NCBI RefSeq assembly: GCF_002310495.1
Contig: NZ_CP023344.1
Location: 4,543,501 to 4,607,500, forward strand
Direction: 5' to 3'
DNA from: Nibricoccus aquaticus
Lineage (GTDB): Bacteria > Verrucomicrobiota > Verrucomicrobiia > Opitutales > Opitutaceae
DNA: 64,000 bases
The position numbers and the translations under genes are program-made. Below are positions 44,771 to 54,137 of the stretch, in pieces. Below the pieces are notes generated by a model. The model ran no database searches and was not told the origin of the DNA. It saw nothing but the letters and a program-made list of their open reading frames with translations. The stretch's first letter is position 1. Every line of letters begins with the position of its first letter.

Positions 44771-47620
44771 TCAGCGGCTCTTTTTCCTCGAGAGCACGAC
44801 ACGTAACGCCGTGGTCGACGCGAGCAAACCGAGGAACCAGAGCGAGGGTGAGCCACCACCACCGCGCTGTGTTTGCACTTCAGGAGCAAGCCCTGTGGTA
44901 GCACCATTGGAGACGGGGACGCTCGAATTCAAAAAGATCGTCGCCGGCGCACTGACGACCATATTTCCGCCGGCGCGGCCCAAGGCCACCGTGTAGGCAC
45001 CGGCGTTGGCGGCGAAGCCGTTGGCCACGCTGTAGGTGATGTTCGTCGCTCCAGGGATCTCGATGTTATTCAGTCTCCACTGATAAGACGTAGCCGTGAA
45101 ACCGGCCGGCACAGCAGTGAGCGTAAACGGATCGCCGATCAGCAATCGCGTTGTGGGTGCGGTGATTGTTGCGGAAGCACTCGTAGCATTCGCGGTCCAT
45201 GCGCCATCGATGTTGCCCGCCTGGATACCCGTCGTCGCGGCCACCTGCGCGGTCGGAATCATTTCGTACGAATAGGGCGGCGTGAACACGACATCCGTAC
45301 CCACATCGAGCGGTGTGCCCGAGGAGACCGTAAACGTCGTGTCGATAATGCGGAGCTTTCCGGCAGGCAGGCTGGTGTTCACATTCTGCTTCGAGAGCGG
45401 GTTCGCCATGGGCGAGTAAAGACTTCTCTCCACGAGGAACTGCGCACCGTCACTCGCAACGCCACCGGAAGTGTTACCGGTCGTATTGAAGTAGTTATTG
45501 AATTGATGCACATAACCGTAGCTCGAAAACGGCATGCGCTGGTCCACAAGCGATGACCACCAGTTGCCCTGGAGCGTGACACGCATCGGATTGGTCTCGG
45601 CCCCCGCCTGGCCGATCGTCATCGCGTAACGATGCGCGGTCTGCGCGGAGGTGTAATAGAATTCGCACCAAGAGACAGTGATATTGTCCGAGCCGCCGCT
45701 GATCTCGATCAGTTCGTCGGCGCAGTTAAAGAGGGTGCAATGCGTGATATAAACCTTGGAGGCATTCCGCACCTTGATGCCGTCTCCGCCATCCGGATAG
45801 ACGCCGCTTACTGGAGTCGTTCCGGGGTTGGTGATATTGAGGCCGCGGATAACCACGTTGGTGACCCCGCCGTTACTCAGATCCAGACAGCCCACGATGG
45901 TGGCATCGCCGTTCATGCCTTGAATGGTCTTGTTTGAAGCGACACGCACGCTGCCGCCGACGCTCGCCAGAGATATCTGCCCGAGAACTGTGACGGTACT
46001 TGCGGAGGAAGACTCTGCAGCCGCTTTGAAATCAGCCGCGTTGGTCACAAGCACCTCTGCCCCGTTGGCGCCGCCCGTTGTCGTGGCGGCAAAACCGGAG
46101 GCAACCGGCGCCGGGGCCACTGTGATCGTCAAGGTGACGGCATTGCTGAAGACACTGCTCATGGAGCTCGAAACCTTGACGCGATACTGGCCGGCGTTCG
46201 CCGATTGGGCATTTGGAACTGACAGTGTTGCCGAGTTCGAATTTGCGATGGGCTGGCCGTTCCGCTGCCACTCGTAAGTAAACGGACCGTCGCCGGTCGC
46301 CACCACGGAGAAGGAGGCCGTCCCGCCGATGATGACAGTCTGCGCAACCGGTTGGGTCGTGATGTTCACAAAGCCCGGAGGCTGCACCGTCAAAGTCGCG
46401 GCTGAGCTGAGTGTGTTGCCGCCTGCGTTGGACACCTTCACGCGATACTGGCCCGCGGATGACATCTGCGCGTTGGTGACGGCATAGGTTGCCGAGTTTG
46501 AATTCGAAATCGCAAAACCATCCTTCTGCCACTCGTACGTAAAGGGACCTTCGCCAGTCGCGGTGACAGAGAAGGAGGCGGTTCCACCTTCAGACACCAC
46601 TTGATCCGAGGGCTGGCTCGAGATGCCGGGAGGCAGCAACGGCGCAACCGTCAACGTGCCGGAGCCGCTCGCAAACGGCAGTGTGGCATAGCCGCCGGTT
46701 TTCCAGAGAGCGTTCAACTGAGCCGCTGTGTACGTGCCGTCAGGAAGAATATTTGTGCCCCACGAAACTTTGCTCGAATCGAATTTCACATTCGCGGAAA
46801 GATTCAGGAATCCAATCGAGGTCGCCCCAAACGTCAGCGCCGCCCTCGAGTTCGTGATGCGAAAATCGATATCCCGCGTGAAGCTGATCGTGTGCTTGTG
46901 CTGGACGAGGATCGTACTTCCGGTCCACCCCCGCAGATCTTCAAAAGCCCACATCACCCAACCGTTGGCGACCGCACTGCCCGCGCTGCCACCGCTTACC
47001 TCAATATCTCCGTTTCCGATGACCGCAGATTTTATTGTTACCAGAACATCCGTCACGCTGTTGGGAATAGAGAAATTAGTATAGCCGTTGGCCGCCAAAG
47101 TACCCTGCAACACGGTCACGCCCGTGGAGAAACGCAGATGTTGAGTTCCCGCTGTTGTAGATGTGCCCGTGGCAATATTGGCCGAATAACTTCCCTGCGT
47201 GACGGAGCCTGGCACGCCCAATCGCGGTCCTGTCGACGTTGCCGCCAGTTCGAAAAGAAGGATGGCGCTGCCACTCGATGCTCCGGTGAGACCCGAGGTC
47301 GAGCTGAAGGCATCCACAACGAGTTTTTCACCCAAAAATACAGAAGAGGCGGTCCCATCCGTAGTGCCGATGCGTCCAGCGCGCACAGTATATCCGTTGG
47401 TGTGATACACATTTCCCGGAGTCGCGCTGGCGTCCACATACGACGCACCGCCGGCGGGCGCCCACATGTATGTATTGGCCGCTAGATTCCATTTATTTTC
47501 CAGCGACGGTGCATCTGCCGAGCCCGGGCTCTTGTTGGCATAATAATTCACCTGCGCGCTGACGTTGACCGCCATCGATAAGAGGGCCGCTAAAGCGAAA
47601 GCTGTGTATCGTAGTTTCAT
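44771..47620 (-). CDS. Exported multidomain PL1 pectate lyase with C-terminal sorting-like signal
   Basis: The 949-aa protein starts with a signal peptide (FALAALLSMAVNVSAQ). It then has one copy of the ~300-aa module shared with the DUF4838 protein (about 24-340) and two Ig-like domains (YEWQKDGFAISNSNSATY and YEWQRNGQPIANSNSATL). A PL1 pectate lyase domain covers about 515-800. Its parallel beta-helix includes calcium-site residues (DGGDGIKVRNASKVYITHC, CADELIEISGG) and DQRMPFSSYGYVHQFNNYF with the PL1 catalytic Arg region. After another Ig-like domain, the end is GGGGSPSLWFLGLLAS, a hydrophobic helix and RKKSR, resembling GlyGly-CTERM/PEP-CTERM-type tripartite signals. It would release oligogalacturonates outside the cell. 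Confidence 0.85.
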   Translation of the reverse strand: MKLRYTAFALAALLSMAVNVSAQVNYYANKSPGSADAPSLENKWNLAANTYMWAPAGGASYVDASATPGNVYHTNGYTVRAGRIGTTDGTASSVFLGEKLVVDAFSSTSGLTGASSGSAILLFELAATSTGPRLGVPGSVTQGSYSANIATGTSTTAGTQHLRFSTGVTVLQGTLAANGYTNFSIPNSVTDVLVTIKSAVIGNGDIEVSGGSAGSAVANGWVMWAFEDLRGWTGSTILVQHKHTISFTRDIDFRITNSRAALTFGATSIGFLNLSANVKFDSSKVSWGTNILPDGTYTAAQLNALWKTGGYATLPFASGSGTLTVAPLLPPGISSQPSDQVVSEGGTASFSVTATGEGPFTYEWQKDGFAISNSNSATYAVTNAQMSSAGQYRVKVSNAGGNTLSSAATLTVQPPGFVNITTQPVAQTVIIGGTASFSVVATGDGPFTYEWQRNGQPIANSNSATLSVPNAQSANAGQYRVKVSSSMSSVFSNAVTLTITVAPAPVASGFAATTTGGANGAEVLVTNAADFKAAAESSSASTVTVLGQISLASVGGSVRVASNKTIQGMNGDATIVGCLDLSNGGVTNVVIRGLNITNPGTTPVSGVYPDGGDGIKVRNASKVYITHCTLFNCADELIEISGGSDNITVSWCEFYYTSAQTAHRYAMTIGQAGAETNPMRVTLQGNWWSSLVDQRMPFSSYGYVHQFNNYFNTTGNTSGGVASDGAQFLVERSLYSPMANPLSKQNVNTSLPAGKLRIIDTTFTVSSGTPLDVGTDVVFTPPYSYEMIPTAQVAATTGIQAGNIDGAWTANATSASATITAPTTRLLIGDPFTLTAVPAGFTATSYQWRLNNIEIPGATNITYSVANGFAANAGAYTVALGRAGGNMVVSAPATIFLNSSVPVSNGATTGLAPEVQTQRGGGGSPSLWFLGLLASTTALRVVLSRKKSR

Positions 47621-47643
47621 ATTAGAATAGTTTTGCTGGGGTA

Positions 47644-48453
47644 CTAAGCTTCGAGGGCGACCGGATTGGTCAGCGCACCGATCTTCTCAATTTCGATGGT
47701 CACGACGTCGCCGGCCTTGAGCCAGCGTGGTGGCCGGGCAGCCATGCCCACGCCATGCGGAGTGCCGGTGAGTATCACCGTGCCAGGCAGCAATGTGGAG
47801 CTGGCGCTCAGGAACTCGATCAACGCCGGCACATCGAAAATCATGTCGTTGGTATTCCAGTCCTGAACAACGTCCCCGTTCAGGCGCGTGCCGATGCGGA
47901 GCGCGTTGGGATTGGGAATCTCATCCGCCGTGACCAGGCAGGGACCGAGCGGGCAAAATGTGTCGAACGACTTTCCGCGGCTCCACTGGCCTCCGCCCCG
48001 CTTGAGCTGCCAGTCGCGTGCGCTGACATCATTAGCCGCCGTGTATCCGAGAATGTAATCCAGCGCGTTTTGACGCGTCGCGTTCTTGCAGGTTTTTCCG
48101 ATGACGACCGCCAGTTCGCACTCGTAGTCGACCTCGTCACTTGGCAGCTTCGTAGGAAGCTGAATCGGTTCTCCCGGATGCTGGAGAGTATTTAAACTCT
48201 TGGAGAAGAGTACCGGAAACTCGGGAACCTTCGCGCCGCTTTCCTCGGCATGACGACGATAGTTCAAGCCGATGCCAAGGATCGCCACTGGATCCACAGG
48301 CGCGAGAAGACTAAGAGGCGGCTGGACTATGTGGCCGGTGCGCTCCAGCCCGGTGTAAAGATCGCCGCGGAGCACTTCGATCGCGCCACCTTCGTAAACA
48401 GGCATGCCGAAAACCGTTTTCCCTTCCGCGTTTTTGAATCGAATGACGCGCAT
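47644..48453 (-). CDS. Fumarylacetoacetate hydrolase-family enzyme
   Basis: The 269-aa protein has the FAH fold motifs ILGIGLNYRRHAEE, FPVLFSKSLNTLQHPGEPI, metal ligands Glu111, Glu113 and Asp142 in DYECELAVVIG and NDVSARD, QWSRGKSFDTFCPLGPCLV, and GTVILTGTPHGVGM. Members hydrolyse C-C bonds of diketo acids such as 2,4-diketo-3-deoxy sugar acids. Its place between the TonB receptor and pectate lyase genes suggests a sugar-acid intermediate. The pectate lyase gene starts 23 nt downstream, and a hairpin (48500-48533) separates it from the receptor gene. Confidence 0.87.
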   Translation of the reverse strand: MRVIRFKNAEGKTVFGMPVYEGGAIEVLRGDLYTGLERTGHIVQPPLSLLAPVDPVAILGIGLNYRRHAEESGAKVPEFPVLFSKSLNTLQHPGEPIQLPTKLPSDEVDYECELAVVIGKTCKNATRQNALDYILGYTAANDVSARDWQLKRGGGQWSRGKSFDTFCPLGPCLVTADEIPNPNALRIGTRLNGDVVQDWNTNDMIFDVPALIEFLSASSTLLPGTVILTGTPHGVGMAARPPRWLKAGDVVTIEIEKIGALTNPVALEA

Positions 48454-48499
48454 TAGGTTTATGAGCTGGATCGAGCCTTAAAATCGCTCTGATGGGAAA

Positions 48500-48533
48500 G
48501 CCGCCCGGCTATGTCCCTAAAAGGCCGGGCGGC
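48500..48533 (-). terminator. Strong hairpin after the TonB receptor gene
   Basis: A 10-bp GC-rich stem GCCGCCCGGC/GCCGGGCGGC with a 14-nt loop lies 20-50 bp downstream of the receptor stop and upstream of the FAH-family gene. The minus-strand tail is TTTCCC, a weak T-run, so it may be a partial terminator or an mRNA-stabilising hairpin that adjusts receptor versus enzyme levels. Confidence 0.7.
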
Positions 48534-48551
48534 AACTAACCCAAACAAAGC

Positions 48552-51500
48552 TTAGAAATCGAAGGTGGAGGTGAAGATGAACAGCCGTGGATCGATGATG
48601 CGGTAGGCGCTCGGCGTTCCGTCTGGAAATGCGGATACAGGCTGCAACCGGGTCGAGTCTTCCTGGATATTACTGACGTTGATCTGGAAGTTGGCCCGAA
48701 TCCGCTTGGAGATCTTCGTCTTATAGCCGATGCCAATGTCCGCATAAAAGCGGGCTTTGTCATAAACCGGACGATTGCCATCGAGGTCGCGATAGATACC
48801 GCCCGCATCGGGAATACCGTAGTAGCCGATGGCTGCTTTATCCGCCCAACGGGCGGAGGCGCTAATATTGAAACCTTTCAGAATCTTGTTCTCGGTGATA
48901 CCTGCCAGCTGGAAATTGGTAGAGTACTTGACGCTGTATTTTCTGATCTGCGGCAGCGTTTTGCCCTCCTTCGACAATGCCAGCCTAAGCGGTGCTGCTA
49001 CAGTGCCTAGATAGAAGGCACTGGGCGTGGTGCTATTGACGCCATTGTACTGGCTGGTCCACCAGTTGGCTCCAGTACGTGTGTCGATCAGGCTCTGCCA
49101 GACCGGTAGGCGCTCTTCGATGTAGCTGAGCAACGCTGGTGACAGATTTCCCTGCACAGATTCCTGCTGGGTGACGTTGGCTTTCATGCGCCAGTACCAA
49201 ACAGGCTCGTAGTTGAGCTCGATTTCAGTTCCCCGCGCCTGCACGTCTTCGGTTTCGGCGAGAAGCACATCCGAACTGTCGATTAGCGACCTGATTCGCT
49301 GCTCATCCAGCTGCATGAGCTGGGCGGTTTGAGTGAACAGTTGATCGGGAGGCAACATGCCGCCGGCCGCCGCCTGTATCCATTGAGACGCCTGATTAGT
49401 GAGCGCAAAGTTACGCGATTGCGCCTGGTCATCCCAGATATCCAGACGGGCGGCAGCGCGCGCGATTGTCGCCGAAACACCACTACGACTGTTCAACTGC
49501 TCGTTCTCATAGCGGTTCACACGCAGGGTGAACTTGTTATCGAAAAACTTCAGCAGGATGCCCCAGTCCTTTCCTTTGCCGGTAGGATTGGGAAGATTTT
49601 GGCCATGCAGATCGATTGCGGGATCGGCAGGCAGAAAGCTGTCCGATTTATTTCCGTAAATATTGAGCCACGAGAGCGCTTTCCAGACCGCGCCGATCGT
49701 TTCTGTCGTGCCGCGGGTTTCTATAGGTTGCGCCCACTGATCATCCCACTGGAAATCGTGGTTCAACGCATCTGGCATCAACCGGGGCACGACACCGTAA
49801 GTATTGGAGAGACGATCCTCGCGCAGACCCAGCGTGGTCACCAGCCGCCCCTTCAGCCAGTGGCTTTGCAAAACTACGCCTGCGGTTTTCTGCTCTTTGA
49901 GCAGATTCGCCCTGCCGCCCGTGCCATCGAGGCTACCGGCTAGACCCAGCTGGGTCGGTTCGTAATTAAATACGCCAGTCACTGCATTGCCCCAAGCGTA
50001 GTTGTAGATTCCTGGAGACACAGCGCCCGGGGCATAGTCCACATTAGTGCCATTGGCGTCGCCCACATAATAGAAGTTATAGTTACGCGTGCCGGTGGAT
50101 GAAGCGAGATTGTAGGGGTCCGTTCCATACTGGCTGTTGGTGGTTCCTCGCGGCGTTCCTGATGGAAGCCATGTGTGATTATCGATCATCGCATAGCGAT
50201 AATTGAAGTTCTGGCGCATGAATTCCTTATACTCAAAATAGGGAACCGCTTGATGAACGCCCAGCCAGCGCGACAGCCCCTTGTCGCGGCTGAAATCGAG
50301 TTTGTAGGCGATCTGTGCGCGATACGTGTCGTTCAGCAGTGGAGAATCCGAGGCATAGGCGTCGCTGATCGCGATGTAGGGACGCAGGTAGTTAGGGTTC
50401 GCCGTTCCATCGAGACGACGGCGATTGACGTCTACCGCTAGAAACCCGCCGGTAGGACCGGAAGAATTTGGCCGGCCACTGAGAAGATTTTGGAAACGTG
50501 ATGAATCCTCGCGAAACCAGCCAAGCTGGAGCGCCAGCATCTGCTTCGGTGTTTCAATCACCGTCTGCGTCGCCTGGACAAGGAAGGTGTCTGTCTTGTC
50601 CACAACGTAGTTTCCCGATGCCACATTGATGGAACTCCAGTCGTACAGGGCTTTGTCACTTACCGCACCATCGCTTGTGAACAGCGGCTGCGTCAGTCGG
50701 TTCGTCTGGGGATTCAAAATCACATAATTGTACGCAGCCTGATTCGGCGTGAGGGGATTGTCGCTGCTCGTACCGCGAGGAGCGGCCCAATAATTAACCC
50801 CTGAAGGATCTACGAAAATGAGGGAGGACCCGCGTCCCGAATTCTGCCATCCCGTCACAAATCCATAGGCAGACATGCTGGAGCTGACGATCTGATCATC
50901 GACATAAACCCGCGCTGTTAGTGGATCCCACGTAGGCGATCCACGCCCCAGCCACGGCGTGATGCCGTCTCGCGGAGTCACACTGTTCGGACGATTCCCT
51001 TTCAATTCATAGTACTGATAGGATGCGCTCAGCGTCGTCTTTTTGAACGGCTGATACTTCAGCATAAAGTTGTACCGCTCCGTGTCCGTCCCAGATGGCT
51101 TAAGCCTGTATTTAGTGTCCTGATAAACCTGGCTGAATCGGAACGCCAATTTGTTCTTTATGAGAACCCGGTTCACATCGAGGTGCTCCCGGAAACCGCC
51201 AATGCTATCGAAGCGAACCTGCGCCTGATTCTTATTTTTGTTCAGGTTTCCCGTGGCCGCCACCATGTTCACGGTGCCGGAAGGATTACCGAGACCGAAT
51301 ATCGTCGAGCTGGGCCCGCGGCTGATCTCGACACCTTCAATACCGATGCGATCCACGGGGACGCGACCGCTGGTTTCAAAATTTCCCAAAGAAATATTCG
51401 CAGAACCCATGCCGCGGATACGATTGGCGCTCGTTGGATCGGCCATATTGCCGTCGATCGGATTGCCGCTGTTGTTCACCGAAAAATCGGTGTATGTTCC

Positions 51501-51995
51501 CATGCCTTCCGTACCCGCTTCGTATGTGAAGATGTCGTTGAGATCGAGCATCGCAAAATCATCCATCTGATCGAGTGTGACCACGGTGACTGACGCCGGG
51601 ATGTCCTCGACCGTCGAGTTGATGCGCGTGCCTGCCTGCGTGCTCGACGCATAGTAGCCGGTGCGCTGTTCATTCACCTCGAACACCGACATCTCTATCG
51701 GCTCCTCTGACATGAATTGTTCTGTTTTTTCGACAGGCTTTTTTACGGCGTCGACACGATCCGCTTCGCGTTTTGCCTGTTCGGCGGAATCAAGGACTCC
51801 GTCTTTGTTCGTGTCATATTTCGCGAGCACGGCGGCATCCAGCACCTCGGGCGCCACCGCCTGTGCGAACGTCAGCGTCGTTGGCAACGCCAACGTACAG
51901 GCAGGAAGCAGCAGGCGACCCAACAATGACCCGGATTTGAATTTAGGTCCTACGGTCTGACGACGGTTTTCGATTCTGGCCGGATGAGAAGTCAT
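48552..51995 (-). CDS. TonB-dependent outer-membrane receptor with N-terminal EF-hand
   Basis: The chosen start (MTSHPARIENRRQTVG, 51995) gives 1147 aa; a frame from 52070 adds 25 unlikely residues. A signal segment (LLPACTLALPTTLTFA) is followed by a canonical EF-hand loop DTNKDGVLDSAE and a short charged linker. The plug domain then contains INSTVEDIPASVTVVTLDQMDDF, RGMGSANISLGN and GVEISRGPSSTIFGLGNPSGTVNM. The rest is a beta-barrel ending in aromatic FTSTFDF. It is a large SusC-like importer without an STN signalling domain, probably for pectin- or uronate-derived oligosaccharides given the neighbours. The tandem IclR-type operator lies 178 bp upstream of the start. Confidence 0.88.
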   Translation of the reverse strand: MTSHPARIENRRQTVGPKFKSGSLLGRLLLPACTLALPTTLTFAQAVAPEVLDAAVLAKYDTNKDGVLDSAEQAKREADRVDAVKKPVEKTEQFMSEEPIEMSVFEVNEQRTGYYASSTQAGTRINSTVEDIPASVTVVTLDQMDDFAMLDLNDIFTYEAGTEGMGTYTDFSVNNSGNPIDGNMADPTSANRIRGMGSANISLGNFETSGRVPVDRIGIEGVEISRGPSSTIFGLGNPSGTVNMVAATGNLNKNKNQAQVRFDSIGGFREHLDVNRVLIKNKLAFRFSQVYQDTKYRLKPSGTDTERYNFMLKYQPFKKTTLSASYQYYELKGNRPNSVTPRDGITPWLGRGSPTWDPLTARVYVDDQIVSSSMSAYGFVTGWQNSGRGSSLIFVDPSGVNYWAAPRGTSSDNPLTPNQAAYNYVILNPQTNRLTQPLFTSDGAVSDKALYDWSSINVASGNYVVDKTDTFLVQATQTVIETPKQMLALQLGWFREDSSRFQNLLSGRPNSSGPTGGFLAVDVNRRRLDGTANPNYLRPYIAISDAYASDSPLLNDTYRAQIAYKLDFSRDKGLSRWLGVHQAVPYFEYKEFMRQNFNYRYAMIDNHTWLPSGTPRGTTNSQYGTDPYNLASSTGTRNYNFYYVGDANGTNVDYAPGAVSPGIYNYAWGNAVTGVFNYEPTQLGLAGSLDGTGGRANLLKEQKTAGVVLQSHWLKGRLVTTLGLREDRLSNTYGVVPRLMPDALNHDFQWDDQWAQPIETRGTTETIGAVWKALSWLNIYGNKSDSFLPADPAIDLHGQNLPNPTGKGKDWGILLKFFDNKFTLRVNRYENEQLNSRSGVSATIARAAARLDIWDDQAQSRNFALTNQASQWIQAAAGGMLPPDQLFTQTAQLMQLDEQRIRSLIDSSDVLLAETEDVQARGTEIELNYEPVWYWRMKANVTQQESVQGNLSPALLSYIEERLPVWQSLIDTRTGANWWTSQYNGVNSTTPSAFYLGTVAAPLRLALSKEGKTLPQIRKYSVKYSTNFQLAGITENKILKGFNISASARWADKAAIGYYGIPDAGGIYRDLDGNRPVYDKARFYADIGIGYKTKISKRIRANFQINVSNIQEDSTRLQPVSAFPDGTPSAYRIIDPRLFIFTSTFDF

Positions 51996-52172
51996 GGAAT
52001 GATGTAGCAACGGGGATCGGGAGCGGTGCTTGCCGGAAGGCGTCAGCCTCGCATTGGGCGAAAGTCCCAAGGGCTCGAAATGTCGCGCGACGTCTTCGGG
52101 GTGATACGTTTTCCGGAGAAACCGGGAGCGAAAAAGGCGAGGACGGGGGACATTTCTCGTCAGGGACTATGC

Positions 52173-52211
52173 GTTTCACAATACGAACTGAATGTTTCGT
52201 CAATCAAAATA
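52173..52211 (-). promoter_or_regulatory. Tandem IclR-type operator upstream of the TonB receptor
   Basis: GTTTCACAATACGAAC (52173-52188) and GTTTCGTCAATCAAAAT (52194-52210) have centres 21 bp apart, exactly as at 31926-31964. Minus-strand reading gives ATTTTGATTGACGAAAC with TTGACG as a possible -35 of the receptor gene. The 52212-52476 stretch up to the plus-strand ferritin-like gene holds no other feature I can support. Confidence 0.75.
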
Positions 52212-52476
52212 GTAAAACAGTTCGGGATTTCTCCGCTAAAATGGTCGGTCACGTGAAAATTGCGCGGGCGATAACACTGATTCATCAAAAGAATTTCCTC
52301 TGAACAGGATGAAAATTGGACAGTTGGGTTATACGTCCGAAAAAAGAAATGCCTCTGATAATCGCTGCCTTCAGGAGAGTAATACACGCAGCTCCGGATC
52401 ACTCCTCCCGTTTCCTCTTCCTTGAAGCCGGAGTGGCTCCGAAAAGCGTCCAGCAAATCGGATCAGAAGCGGGAAT

Positions 52477-53850
52477 ATGCAGCCTGTTTCCCTTTGGCTG
52501 ACCAACCGCCGGACGCAGCCTCCGGACATGGTAATTACCACTCCTCCCGCCAATCCCCGCACGCAACTAACGGTCACTCAGTCGGCGGTCATCCTGAAGC
52601 GGTTCTTTTTTCTCGAACGTGAATTGATCTACCTAAAAGCAGGCTGGCTGCCCGGAACCTCTCACTGGGAATCCAAGCTTTTGCTCCCGGAAATCGCCTG
52701 GGAGAGCTCACTGCTCGCAAAGGAACTTCGTCAGCGCGTGCTTGAGTTGCGCTATCCCGAACGACGGATCGCGATAGAAGGCGAAGAGCCGCTGGTGGCG
52801 TTTTTCCGTCGCTGCGGAGATGCTCCAACCGCCGTCGCGTTTCTGACCGGCCTGGCGTTCGTGGTTAAGCCCCGGATACTGGAAATTTACCGCCTCTATC
52901 GATCACTCTCCGATCAATTGGATGACGGCCCCACCCAGCGTTTTCTCTGTCATGGAATAAGCGACCTGGAACGTCAGATAGCGCGACTCCAGCTCACCAC
53001 CCGGACCGCGATGGATTCCATGCCGGAGCAGGCAGATGGCGCACGTCAATGGGAGCGAGCCCTGGCCGCCCTATTTAGTCAGCTGCCGATCGATGCGCTT
53101 TTCTCTGACGAACCGATGACAGATAACAGCGAAGCAAGCCCTCTGTCCGGCCGGCTTTTCGCCATGGCACGAATTGGTGCGCGCGATCCACGTTTTCAAC
53201 GCGCGGCCTTCGCCTGGCCCGACCGGCACACTCCATCCGATCCCGGCCAGGGCCTTCAACTTCAGGCCAGACAGGCCGTGCACCACATTAACGAAGTCTG
53301 GGCTGCGGAAATGGCCGCCGCCTGCATTTGGGATCTCGGACCGACGGCGCCACATGAGTTTTTGGACGACGCGGCGCGTTGGTGTTATGACGAGATACGC
53401 CACTGCCGCATGGGCTACGAACGGCTTAAAGAATGGGGCTTCGCCGATCACGAGATTCCACTCGATTCATTCTCCTACGATAGCGGGCAGTTTCTAGATC
53501 CGCTGACTCGCCTAGGCATCATTTTTTATTTCGAAGCCACTTACATCCATACAAAGAAGGAAAGGACGCTGATCTTTGCCGAGTTGGGCGACCGGCTTAG
53601 TTCGCATGACATGGATTTCGATTGGGCCGACGAATTGATCCACACCTACTACGGCAAGCGCTGGCTGGAAGAACTTCTCAAACAACACGGGAGCCGGAGG
53701 AAACTAAGCGACGTCAAAGAGGACGCCAAAGCCGCTGTCATTGCGAAGATCGCGGAGGCCAGCGAGCAGGAGAAATTGCTGACGAAAGAAATCTTCGACC
53801 GCGTCATGAAAAAAATGATGACCATTCAGGAGAGCACCCTTGCGGAATAA
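52477..53850 (+). CDS. Ferritin-like (DUF455-like) protein
   Basis: The 457-aa cytoplasmic protein has no signal peptide. An ATG 17 codons in is an alternative start, but the first one has a better upstream GCGGGA. Residues about 275-345 (VHHINEVWAAEMAAACIWDLG, DAARWCYDEIRHCRMGYERL) look like the ferritin-like DUF455 pattern, with carboxylate/His ligands in Glu-x-x-His; a third helix (FYFEATYIHTKKERTLIF) carries more candidates. The N-terminal part (FFFLERELIYLKAGWLP, PRILEIYRLYRSLSDQL) is helical with no name. It diverges from the TonB receptor across the shared operator region, so it may be co-regulated. The function could be a di-iron oxidase acting on a sugar or amino compound; this is not established. 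Confidence 0.65.
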   Translation: MQPVSLWLTNRRTQPPDMVITTPPANPRTQLTVTQSAVILKRFFFLERELIYLKAGWLPGTSHWESKLLLPEIAWESSLLAKELRQRVLELRYPERRIAIEGEEPLVAFFRRCGDAPTAVAFLTGLAFVVKPRILEIYRLYRSLSDQLDDGPTQRFLCHGISDLERQIARLQLTTRTAMDSMPEQADGARQWERALAALFSQLPIDALFSDEPMTDNSEASPLSGRLFAMARIGARDPRFQRAAFAWPDRHTPSDPGQGLQLQARQAVHHINEVWAAEMAAACIWDLGPTAPHEFLDDAARWCYDEIRHCRMGYERLKEWGFADHEIPLDSFSYDSGQFLDPLTRLGIIFYFEATYIHTKKERTLIFAELGDRLSSHDMDFDWADELIHTYYGKRWLEELLKQHGSRRKLSDVKEDAKAAVIAKIAEASEQEKLLTKEIFDRVMKKMMTIQESTLAE

Positions 53851-54137
53851 TCAGCGGCGTTGATTCGCCTCGCATATCACACCTCGTTCCCGGTGCTGAT
53901 CGTACAGACTGACAAGCAATTTACCGCATCGATAAATTTCCGCTGGCAAAAACAGGTTGCCCGGCATTCCTCCGCAACAATCCTCGCCGCCGCTCACACG
54001 CTTGATCGCCTGCGCTCACAGACGATTCAAGCGCTGGCTGCCGAAGAGCGTTCGCGAAACGTCTTCAAACTCGCAACCGGTCCGAGCGCCAACGCCCTCA
54101 CCTCCCTCGCCAGCAGTCACCTCCTCCCATCGCAATC

